In this document: piece after piece, positions 34,282-42,262 of the stretch
Numbering within the stretch: position 1 is the first letter of the stretch
Layout: every line of letters starts with the position of its first letter
NCBI GenBank assembly: GCA_963665015.2
Contig: CAXXSY010000004.1
Location: 1,302,001 to 1,366,000 of the forward strand
Direction: 5' to 3'
Length of the DNA: 64,000 nucleotides
Origin: G963662655 sp963665015
Lineage (GTDB): Bacteria; Cloacimonadota; Cloacimonadia; Cloacimonadales; JAIOQZ01
Position numbers and translations under genes: made by a program
The notes under the pieces: generated by a model
Told to the model about the DNA's origin: nothing
Databases searched by the model: none
Seen by the model: the letters and a program-made list of their open reading frames with translations, nothing else

Positions 34282-36322
34282 CCTTTTGCGTCCTTATATT
34301 AATAAGATTGTTGTAATCGTGCAGAGCCATTCCGCGGAAGTTGCGAAACACCGAAAGCTTGTTGCGCAGCATGTCGAGGCTCTCTTGCAGTTGGTCTTCA
34401 TGGTCGAATTTATTCACGTCGATACCGACCAAGACCGGCACATCGCCGTCTTCGGTATCGCTCATTTCGTGGTACACTTTCACCAAAATGTCTTCGAGCG
34501 TCTTCTGATACGCCATCAGGGTGATCTCATCGACGTAGGGTATGATCGATTTCAGGTAGCCGGCGTCCTCTTCATCGAGGAACGGCGCCAGATCGACTTC
34601 GATCCGTATCTGATCGCCCACCAGCCGTTTGACGTATTGCAGGGTCTCGCGCAGCAGCCGCAGTCCCATCACCTTGTCCGCGTCCCAGACGTCCAGCCCT
34701 TGCGGCTCGATATCCAGATGGATTCCGTCGATCCTGTTTTCTTCGGACGCGATCGCGTTGTAGCGCAGGATTTGCTCGATACGTTTCCCCAGTTCCTGCC
34801 GTTTACTCGGCATGAGCCAGGAGTTTTCGGCAAAGAGCGCGCTGATCTGGATCTTGTGCCGGTGCAGGTTGCTGATGAGGTCGATCAGGTCTTTGGAGCC
34901 CGTGTCGAGCTTTCGCATGACGTCCGACGGGAACGAGAAGAACACACGATCGATCCGGTGTTTTGTGCAGGTTTGCAGGATTCGATTCGCCTTGCCGGAG
35001 GCAAGGAGTTCGCTCGTGTTCCATACCCATACGCCGTTGGATGTCTCTTGTCCCGACGAAACAGCTTGCTCCTCGAACACGGAGAGCGGTAAGAATGTCG
35101 CGTATGCCAGGCTCATGATGGCGCGTTCGAGTTCCATCCTGCCGATCTCGTATTCGATCTTCGCCTGCTGGTAGTCGAGCTGCGCCTTGTGCATGTCCCA
35201 CGAGCGCCAGTTCTCGGTGCGGATGGAGGCGATCTTCATCCGTTCCATGGCGATATCCCGCTCGATGCGCAGGTATTCGATGTCTTTCAGCTTCGATTCG
35301 CAGTCGGCGTAGAGCCGGATGAGGTCGTCGATATTCTCGTCGAGTCGCTCCTGATTCTCGATCTCCACGTAGCGCTGCGAGACGTCGCGCAGTCCCTTGT
35401 TGTGCCTTGGGAAAGTCAGCAGCGTGAGCGGAAAACTGATCCTGGCGCCGGCTTCGAGGTTGTCGCGTTCTATGCCGGAACCGTATTCGTACCAATTGTA
35501 GCCGCCGTAAATGGACAGATTGATGTCGCGCAAGGTGTTGTAGCGGTATTGGTCGATCTCCGCCTGATACCCGAGCTGCCTTTCGCCACGCGCCCTGTAG
35601 TAGCTGTGGAGGCTGTCGAGCAGCGTGGAAAAGTCCGGCAGGCTGTGGTATTCGGAATAATCCTCGAAGGGGATTTTGTCGGGGTCGAGACGGTATTTCG
35701 CCGCGAAAAGGTCCAGCGTAGCGATGAACTTCGAGTTGTACTCGTCCCTTCTGGTGTGGATACGCTCGATGTCGCGACTCGATTTGACGAAGTCGTCCCT
35801 CAATATCTCGCCGAAGTAGTAGCGCCGTTTCACCATGTCGAATTCGCGGTTCGAGGTGGTGTCCAGCATGGTGTAGGCGTCGGCCTGTCGCCTGAGGATG
35901 AGGAGCTTCAGGTATTCGTCGAGGATGCCGGCTTCTCTGCGCCGCACCAGCTCGTCGATGCGGTCTGCCAGACGCTCGCGTTCGTTCTGTTTCTTCTCCA
36001 CCTCGGCGGGTGTGGTGACGAACGTGGTGGTGAGGTTTTGCTGGAGTTGCAGGCTGGCGCGCGTCTCGGTGCGCTCGTCGCCGATCTCCTCCTCCATGTA
36101 TTCGAGGAAATATTTACGATAGGACATCGAGACGTTCGGGCTGTACTGATGCCGCGTGGCGTCGATCTCGTAGTCGATGCGCTCGATCTCGGCTTCCAGC
36201 TTCTGGATCTGGAGATCGCGTTCGATCACGCTTCGTTTCAGCTCGTCCAGAAACGCGCTCTGGCCGAACAGTCCGATGACCGCGAAAAGAATTATCGACA
36301 GGATGATTGTGCGTTTTACCAT
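34259..36322 (-). CDS. TolC-like outer-membrane exporter fused to a glycosidase-like TIM barrel
   Basis: A 687-residue exported protein. After the signal peptide, residues about 22-410 are long amphipathic helices around beta strands, as in the TolC/OprM outer-membrane efflux family. Residues about 428-680 have a second fold with GVWVWNTSELL, RVFFSFPSD, GIHLDIEPQGL (Asp537-x-Glu539, as in GH18-type DxxDxDxE strands), LMAYQKTLED and FRGMALHDYNNL, the signature strands of a TIM-barrel glycoside hydrolase-like domain. The gene overlaps the synthase gene by 7 bases and the HlyD-TPR gene by 23 bases. I infer that it exports and perhaps trims the polymer. Whether the barrel is active is unknown. 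Confidence 0.68.
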   Translation of the reverse strand: MVKRTIILSIILFAVIGLFGQSAFLDELKRSVIERDLQIQKLEAEIERIDYEIDATRHQYSPNVSMSYRKYFLEYMEEEIGDERTETRASLQLQQNLTTTFVTTPAEVEKKQNERERLADRIDELVRRREAGILDEYLKLLILRRQADAYTMLDTTSNREFDMVKRRYYFGEILRDDFVKSSRDIERIHTRRDEYNSKFIATLDLFAAKYRLDPDKIPFEDYSEYHSLPDFSTLLDSLHSYYRARGERQLGYQAEIDQYRYNTLRDINLSIYGGYNWYEYGSGIERDNLEAGARISFPLTLLTFPRHNKGLRDVSQRYVEIENQERLDENIDDLIRLYADCESKLKDIEYLRIERDIAMERMKIASIRTENWRSWDMHKAQLDYQQAKIEYEIGRMELERAIMSLAYATFLPLSVFEEQAVSSGQETSNGVWVWNTSELLASGKANRILQTCTKHRIDRVFFSFPSDVMRKLDTGSKDLIDLISNLHRHKIQISALFAENSWLMPSKRQELGKRIEQILRYNAIASEENRIDGIHLDIEPQGLDVWDADKVMGLRLLRETLQYVKRLVGDQIRIEVDLAPFLDEEDAGYLKSIIPYVDEITLMAYQKTLEDILVKVYHEMSDTEDGDVPVLVGIDVNKFDHEDQLQESLDMLRNKLSVFRNFRGMALHDYNNLINIRTQKDESEKKR

Positions 36323-37635
36323 TTTTCCGCCTTGCTTCTGACTCGTTCCGGTACGAACGGCAGTTTATAAGACACCCTGAAGATCAATTCGCAAAGGTAC
36401 GCAGAGGCCCGGATCAATCGGATGAAGTAGCCCTTGTAGAAGCTGAACAGCAGGATGTACAGGAACAGATGGATGTCCTGATTGCGCTTTCCGTTCAGCG
36501 ACCACGCGACGAGCATCTCCAGAAAGACGACAGCGCTTGATACGACGTGGAAGATGATCAGGATGGTCAGGAATGTGTAGAATTTGAAGCTGAGGAACAA
36601 CCCGAGGAAGATCACGAACGTCATGGTCAGAACCAGTTGGAAGAACACGATGTCCAGCCATCCGATCAGGTTGGTGATCGAGAAGTTGCTCCACTCGATG
36701 TTGGTCACGTTGCGGTGCTTTCGCAGCTTGATCTTGATCATGCTGGTGTTCCACCGAAACCGCTGCTTGATCAGCGCGTAGAGCGACTCGGGTACCTTGG
36801 TGTAGCAGATCGCGTCGTGCGCGAAATGGACACGCCACTTCTTCTTGCGCACCTTGGTGGTGATGTCCGAGTCCTCGCCCGGCCCCACCGAATAGCCATG
36901 CACCGATTTCAGGATCGACCGGCGGAACGCGCCGAACGCACCCGAAACGATGTATAAAATGTTTACGCGACTGCGGAAACGGCGACCGGTCGCGATACTG
37001 AGAAGGTATTCCATGCCCTGAAGCGCTGTCACCACGTTCGCATTGGCGTTCAGCACCCGCAGGTTTCCGCCCACGGCGCCCACTTCCGGATCGTAGAAGT
37101 GATACAGGACGTTCTCGAACGCGCGCCGGTGGAAGAGGGTATCCGAGTCGATCCCGATGATGTACTCGCCGGTCGCGTATTGCAGCGCGTGGTTGAGTGC
37201 GCTCGACTTCCCGCCGCGCACGCTGTTCCGGATCAGGATTACCTCGCCGCGACGAGCCAGCGGCAACGCCGTTTCGTAGGTGCCGTCGGTCGAGCAGTCG
37301 TCCGAGATGATGATCTGGAGGTTGTCGTAGGTTTGCTCCTGTAGCGACCGAATCGTCTTGAGGATGGTTTCCTTCTCGTTCATGGCGGGAACGAGAACCG
37401 AGACGAGCGGTCTCTCGCGGAACAGCCTTTCCTTGGCGCGTGCCTGAAAAAGGTTCTCGTCCGCTTTCTTGCGCCTCGGTTGCAGCAGGAAGGTCAGGAC
37501 ACGCGTGAACAGGTACCGCGGCAGGTCGAACAGCAGGAAGAACGGCATGAAGATGAAGAGCGTCTGCAACCGCCAGTGCTGACGGGCAAAGTCTTCCAGA
37601 AAGAAATATGCCGCGAATAAATCCTGCTCGAACAT
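36316..37635 (-). CDS. Processive family 2 glycosyltransferase (exopolysaccharide synthase, MxdB/PgaC/Alg8-like)
   Basis: A 439-residue membrane synthase predicted to polymerise a beta-linked polysaccharide and pass it through its membrane part. Motifs in order are VSVLVPAMNEKETI, Asp112-Asp113, DSD 163-165 (metal site), GEDSD 253-257 (catalytic base) and QRFRW 291-295, the QxxRW mark of processive enzymes. One hydrophobic segment lies near residues 24-50 and at least three follow from 321. No PilZ domain is present. The sugar is unknown; NodC/PgaC-type GlcNAc polymers or glucans are possible. It follows the degenerate-GGDEF regulator by 18 bases. Confidence 0.82.
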   Translation of the reverse strand: MFEQDLFAAYFFLEDFARQHWRLQTLFIFMPFFLLFDLPRYLFTRVLTFLLQPRRKKADENLFQARAKERLFRERPLVSVLVPAMNEKETILKTIRSLQEQTYDNLQIIISDDCSTDGTYETALPLARRGEVILIRNSVRGGKSSALNHALQYATGEYIIGIDSDTLFHRRAFENVLYHFYDPEVGAVGGNLRVLNANANVVTALQGMEYLLSIATGRRFRSRVNILYIVSGAFGAFRRSILKSVHGYSVGPGEDSDITTKVRKKKWRVHFAHDAICYTKVPESLYALIKQRFRWNTSMIKIKLRKHRNVTNIEWSNFSITNLIGWLDIVFFQLVLTMTFVIFLGLFLSFKFYTFLTILIIFHVVSSAVVFLEMLVAWSLNGKRNQDIHLFLYILLFSFYKGYFIRLIRASAYLCELIFRVSYKLPFVPERVRSKAEKW

Positions 37636-37653
37636 GCGTTGTTTTTACCTCGA

Positions 37654-39186
37654 TTAGAACTCTATGACTTCGTTTTGTCTTACCAGTTTTTCCAGCAGTT
37701 CGTCGCCGGTTGTTCCGTCCTCCGGATAGGTGACGAACTTGATGTCGATGGTGAGCGCGGCCTTGATGCGGGACTGCGCTTTGCTCATGATGCCGTCAAC
37801 GACCTTCTTCGCGCGCTTGCTGTCTGCCTCGGGCAGGATGCTGACGAAGGAGTTCTTGTCGTATCGCGCTGGGATATCGACCTTCCAGAGGCTCTCCTTG
37901 AGGATCGCGGTGAGGTCGCGCAGGATGTCGTGCGCCAGCTCTTCGCCGCCCTGCTCGATGAAGTCGTCCAACCCGATCACCTCGAGAAGCACCAGCGACA
38001 GCGCGCGCTCGAACTGCTCGGCGCGCTGGAGTTCCTCGCGGAACTTGGTGCGGAAGTAGTTGAGATTGAACAGGTTGATATCCTGGTCCATCAATTCCTG
38101 CTCGAAATTGACGGTGAAGAATCGTCCCTGCTGCACCGCCTCGTTCGCCTTGTCGGTCAGGACGAAGCTGAAGATGTTGGATCGGATGGCGTCGCCGGCG
38201 TAAAACTCGTTCTTGCAGTTCCGGCACTGACAGAGGACGTCCGGTTCGGTGAACTTGTGCTGGTTCTGGTTGCAGACGAACATTTTTCCCGGCTTGTCGT
38301 AATCGACGCCGATGGCTTCGAGTTCGTCCTGGCACTTCGGGCAGACCAGCGAAAGCCCCTGCATGAACTCGCGCTCTGTTCCGATGTAGCCGCACTTGTA
38401 GTGATGGATCGTGGGCATGAGGACGATATCGGGACTGCGGTCGGTCGGACAGACCTCGCGCAGGTTGAGGTTGTGGTGGGTGCAGTTGGGGCAGAGCAGG
38501 ATGCGGTCGTGGAACACTCGCTTCAGCGTCCCGCGCTCTTCGAGATAGTACAGCTCCTGAGGCTCCATGCCGGGTTGGATGCCGAAGAAGTCGGTCACAT
38601 CGCGGTATTCGTACCCCGTTTTGACCAGCATGTTGTAGCTCGGGTCGATCTGAACGACGTCCCGGTCGATCAACTGCTTCAGGAATTCCAGCCTCTTGCG
38701 GTCGCGGCTGTCGATCGCCAGCGCGCCGACGGCCTCTTCCGGCTGTGCCACGGCGATCTGCGCACGGCGTAGAACGCTCTGGATGCGTGCGGCAAGCTCC
38801 TCCGCGTCGTAGGGCTTGGTCATGTAGTCGTCGATCCCGAGCTTCAGCGCTTTGATCTTGGTCTCCTGCGAGACCTTCGCCGTCAGCATGATGATCGGGA
38901 TGTGGCTTACCCTGGGATTCGCGCGGATCGCCTGCGCGACTTCGTAGCCGTCCATCCCGGGCATGAGCAGATCGAGGATGATCAAATCCGGCGGCGTTTC
39001 CTCGACAAACTCGAGCGCTTTTTCGCCCGAATTGACCGAAAAGCTGTTGTATCCGAGCTTGCGGAGACGGGTCGTGATGATCTTGTTCAGTACGATTTCA
39101 TCATCGACAACCAGAATTTTTTTCTTGTCCGCCATATCCCCGGTCAAGTCCGCGGTTGGCTCGAGAGCGTCGTTTTTTTCTTCCAT
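37654..39186 (-). CDS. REC - zinc-ribbon (TackOD1-like) - degenerate GGDEF regulator (MxdA-like)
   Basis: A 510-residue soluble protein. Receiver: Asp28-Asp29, phospho-Asp72 (LIILDLLMP) and Lys124 (MTKPY). Residues about 180-330 carry cysteine pairs C232/C235, C246, H261-H262/C265, C282/C285, C305 and C319/C321/C324 in an order I associate with the TackOD1 output domain. Residues about 370-505 are GGDEF-like (YFRTKFREELQRAE, DILRDLTAILKESL), but the active loop is RYDKNSF instead of RYGGDEF, so it should not make c-di-GMP. Shewanella MxdA also has a non-canonical GGDEF. It lies between the hybrid kinase (8 bases) and the synthase (18 bases) and is its likely output. Confidence 0.75.
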   Translation of the reverse strand: MEEKNDALEPTADLTGDMADKKKILVVDDEIVLNKIITTRLRKLGYNSFSVNSGEKALEFVEETPPDLIILDLLMPGMDGYEVAQAIRANPRVSHIPIIMLTAKVSQETKIKALKLGIDDYMTKPYDAEELAARIQSVLRRAQIAVAQPEEAVGALAIDSRDRKRLEFLKQLIDRDVVQIDPSYNMLVKTGYEYRDVTDFFGIQPGMEPQELYYLEERGTLKRVFHDRILLCPNCTHHNLNLREVCPTDRSPDIVLMPTIHHYKCGYIGTEREFMQGLSLVCPKCQDELEAIGVDYDKPGKMFVCNQNQHKFTEPDVLCQCRNCKNEFYAGDAIRSNIFSFVLTDKANEAVQQGRFFTVNFEQELMDQDINLFNLNYFRTKFREELQRAEQFERALSLVLLEVIGLDDFIEQGGEELAHDILRDLTAILKESLWKVDIPARYDKNSFVSILPEADSKRAKKVVDGIMSKAQSRIKAALTIDIKFVTYPEDGTTGDELLEKLVRQNEVIEF

Positions 39187-39194
39187 ATCTCACT

Positions 39195-41909
39195 CTACTT
39201 AAGGTATTTGTTGGTTAACATCTCGCGGATATCGATAAAACGTTCTTCGATTGTATCAATCCATTGTGGGATTCCTGGATCGAAATCGTTTTCGCTTCTC
39301 TGCTCGATTCGCTCACTGATCGCCCCGATTCCGATGATCCCCAGCGAGAGGCTGTTCGATTTCAGGGAGTGGGCGAAGCGGTTCAAGTCCGCCAGATTCC
39401 GATTCTCGTTTGCATTTCTCATGCCATTGATGAGCACCTCGACCTGGTCGAGATAGGTTCCGATAACATCGATCATTTCTTCCTCGAGGGGAAGCAGTTC
39501 TTTTTCGAGACGTTCGAAGTCTATCAGTTTATCGTCTCTTTCGATCATGGGTTTTTCGCTCTTCTCGGTTTCGAGGTTGCTGTGCGTCAAGAGGGTAACG
39601 AGGTCCTCGATGTGGAATGGCTTGCCGAGGAAACTATCGACGCCGGCGCGATCGAGTCGATCCTTGATGTCCCGGTAATCGTACGAGGTGGAGACCACGA
39701 TTCGCGGCTGGTGTTCCACCGGGAAGGTCGTCTTGATCTCTTCGGCGATCTCGACGCCGTCGCGACCGGGCAGGTTCATGTCGATGATCAGGAGGTCGTA
39801 TTTGTGGCGCCGCACGATCTGGAGCGCTTCCTCGCCGGTGGAGGCGATATCGGCGTGATATCCGAGCTTGCCGAGGTAGTTTCCGATAATCTTCTGCTCG
39901 AAGATGTTGTCGTCGCACACCAGAATCCGCGTTGGGTATATCTCGGCGAGATTAGCTTTCTGGTCGAAGATGTCCGCAATCTCTTTCTCTTTCTCCAGGT
40001 CGAGATTGAACGCCCGAGCCAGTGCGTGGTAAAAATTCTTCTCTTTCAGCGGCTTTTCGGTGGTCAGCGCCTTGTCCGCGGCCGCGTCGCCCCGGATGGC
40101 TTGTATCTGGTTGCGGCTTCCGAGGATCATCATGGGCAGTCTGTCGCGCTTGAACTCCAGTCGAATGCGGTGCAGCAGACCGAGGTTCCGGCTTCCGAAC
40201 AGCGGTACCGACATCACGACGGCGTCGTTTTGGGCGAGCATCTCGCGGATGTCGTTCATGTTCATGGTGTAATCGACCCGATGGTATTCCATGTTCCAGT
40301 ATTGGGTGTAGAGCGGAATAATTTTCCGCATCGTATAGTCCGAGCCTATTCCAAGTAATCTCTTGCCGTTCAGCGCTTTGCGGAATGGCAGTCTCGCCTC
40401 GTCGCCCTCGTCCTCCTGCGCCTCGGTCACGATGGTGAAATGGAAGGTCGAGCCCTTGCCAACTTCCGATTCCACCCAGATTCTTCCGCCCAGGAGCTCG
40501 GAGAGCTGGCGGCAGATCGTCAGGCCGAGACCGGTTCCGCCGTGGTGTTTGAATACACTCGAATCCGCCTGGTTGAAAGCCATGAAGATTCTCTCGATTT
40601 TATCCTGCTCGATGCCCGATCCGGTGTCCTGCACCTGGAAATGAATCTCGGTCTTTCCATCCGGCATTTTGGTGGAATCGACATAGATATAGATGTAGCC
40701 GATGGTGGTGAACTTGATCGCGTTGCTGAGCAGGTTTAGCAGAATCTGGCGGATGCGGTCCATATCGCTGTTGATGACGCGCGGCGTATCCTGCTTGATA
40801 TAATACGCCAGTTCGATTCGCTTCTCGTCGGCGGTCTGGTCAACGACCTTGAGCGCGTCCTCGACGCAGGTGTGCAGCGAGAGCGGCCGGTGCTCGATCT
40901 CGAGCTTACCCGCCTCGATCTTCGAGAAGTCAAGGAGGTCGTTGATGATGGTCAAAAGTGCGTTGCCGTTGATTTGCAGGATGTTCAGATAGTCTTCCTG
41001 TACCGGATCGAGAACCGTATCCTTGAGCAGCGTCAGGATGCCCAGCATGGAGTTGATGGGCGTGCGAATCTCGTGGGTGATGTGCGAGAGGAACAGGGTT
41101 CGGCTCTCGTTGGCGCGTTTTGCGCTTTCGATGGCGCACTTCAGCCGTTCCTGCACCTCTTTCTGTTGCGACATATCGACGATGACGCCGAGGAAACGGC
41201 GTTTATTCATGAATTCGAAGGACGATTCGCTAAGGTGGATGTCCCATTCGATCCGGTTGCGGTTCACGACGCAGAGATCGAGGGGTGGAACCGCTTGGTT
41301 TTGGGATAGCATGTCGTCCATTTCATCCAGCTTCCTTGCGCTGTCCGGCGGGAAAACGTCGGTGTTGGTGAAGCCGATGATCCGCTCGTAGGGGAGTCCG
41401 CAAAACTGGACGAAGGCGGGATTGCAGGCAAGGAATGTCCGATCCTCGTCCTTGATGAATACCGGATTGGGGATTTCATGGATCAGCGCCCGGATCAGCT
41501 CCATTCGTCCCGATGCGCTATTCAGTCTGGAACTGGTCTCGCAGGATGTGATAAAAAGGTTTTCAATGACATCGCGCTGCAAATCGACTTCCCAGGACGC
41601 ATCGACAAGGCTCAATTCCGGGATGTCTTTGCGGCGTTCGATGAACAGCTTCGGATCGTCTGTGACGCAGAGGAAGTTTTTAGAGGAATACTTACGACGG
41701 ATGTCGAAGAATAGCGAAAATGGTGTATCGACAGTAATGAAACAGACGATAGATTGCTTCGTGCGGATCGCGTTTTCGTCCCGAGCCGCGTCCCAGGGGA
41801 TGAAATCGGCTGAGCGAAAGCGATCGCATACCTGTAGCGAATGTATTTGGGACCCTGTAAATCCCACGAAGACAATGAAGTCCACGTTCGATTTTTGCCT
41901 GATGTTCAT
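39195..41909 (-). CDS. Hybrid sensor histidine kinase with PAS, two receivers and Hpt
   Basis: A 904-residue phosphorelay kinase without transmembrane helices. Order: N-terminal receiver-like region (1-120), PAS (about 140-250; NPVFIKDEDRTFLACNPAF), HisKA His279 (SHITHEIRTPINSML), HATPase (LLSNAIKF, DTGSGIE, GGTGLGLTI), a pseudo-receiver (about 515-635) without the usual Asp, a full receiver with Asp710 and Lys763, and a C-terminal Hpt with His847 (RFAHSLKSNSLSLG). The path His279-Asp710-His847 can pass phosphate to the receiver of the next gene, 8 bases downstream. It is the first gene of the exopolysaccharide operon. Confidence 0.88.
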   Translation of the reverse strand: MNIRQKSNVDFIVFVGFTGSQIHSLQVCDRFRSADFIPWDAARDENAIRTKQSIVCFITVDTPFSLFFDIRRKYSSKNFLCVTDDPKLFIERRKDIPELSLVDASWEVDLQRDVIENLFITSCETSSRLNSASGRMELIRALIHEIPNPVFIKDEDRTFLACNPAFVQFCGLPYERIIGFTNTDVFPPDSARKLDEMDDMLSQNQAVPPLDLCVVNRNRIEWDIHLSESSFEFMNKRRFLGVIVDMSQQKEVQERLKCAIESAKRANESRTLFLSHITHEIRTPINSMLGILTLLKDTVLDPVQEDYLNILQINGNALLTIINDLLDFSKIEAGKLEIEHRPLSLHTCVEDALKVVDQTADEKRIELAYYIKQDTPRVINSDMDRIRQILLNLLSNAIKFTTIGYIYIYVDSTKMPDGKTEIHFQVQDTGSGIEQDKIERIFMAFNQADSSVFKHHGGTGLGLTICRQLSELLGGRIWVESEVGKGSTFHFTIVTEAQEDEGDEARLPFRKALNGKRLLGIGSDYTMRKIIPLYTQYWNMEYHRVDYTMNMNDIREMLAQNDAVVMSVPLFGSRNLGLLHRIRLEFKRDRLPMMILGSRNQIQAIRGDAAADKALTTEKPLKEKNFYHALARAFNLDLEKEKEIADIFDQKANLAEIYPTRILVCDDNIFEQKIIGNYLGKLGYHADIASTGEEALQIVRRHKYDLLIIDMNLPGRDGVEIAEEIKTTFPVEHQPRIVVSTSYDYRDIKDRLDRAGVDSFLGKPFHIEDLVTLLTHSNLETEKSEKPMIERDDKLIDFERLEKELLPLEEEMIDVIGTYLDQVEVLINGMRNANENRNLADLNRFAHSLKSNSLSLGIIGIGAISERIEQRSENDFDPGIPQWIDTIEERFIDIREMLTNKYLK

Positions 41910-42262
41910 AAATACTTTCCCGACCCGGCAGAAACAGCGTGGACAAAAATACGATCCTTTATTCTCCCCAAGTAGCCACGTTCTTTCTTTCTATACAAAA
42001 TCATCGCACCCCCGCATTATGTCAATCACAAAATGAAGTAGTTAACTATATTGACTTGCATGGGTTAGTGTTAATTGTGAATAATAATGCAAATCCCGGA
42101 AAACTCCGGATGAGAACTTCTTGCATTGCAAGCGATTTACGCTCTTGACCCGCTTTTTTGATTGACATTTCATTTCACCATAAATATCGTGAATGTACGT
42201 GATTATCGCAAAGAAAACGGTGCTTGCCTTTGTCGGCGACCACCATCGGATCGGAGATACAG
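41910..42262. other. Divergent intergenic region between the exopolysaccharide operon and tilS
   Basis: 353 AT-rich bases that must hold promoters for both sides. Toward tilS there is the box pair at 42162-42190, and a TTGACT near 42051 is a possible second start. Toward the kinase, a TTGACA near 42018 and a TATAGA near 41993 are both visible on the minus strand but too far apart for one promoter, so I make no call. No gene was found. Confidence 0.5.
42162..42190 (+). promoter_or_regulatory. Putative sigma70-type promoter of the tilS-hpt-ftsH-hslVU operon
   Basis: TTGACA (42162-42167), 17-base spacer, TATCGT (42185-42190), 72 bases before the tilS start. The -35 box is perfect and the -10 box is 4/6. 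Confidence 0.5.

Noticed and set aside
37654..39186. Active diguanylate cyclase
   Set aside because: The GGDEF residues are replaced by DKNSF, so I call only the fold.
41910..42100. Kinase promoter from TTGACA near 42018 and TATAGA near 41993
   Set aside because: The spacer is about 22 bases, too long for sigma70.
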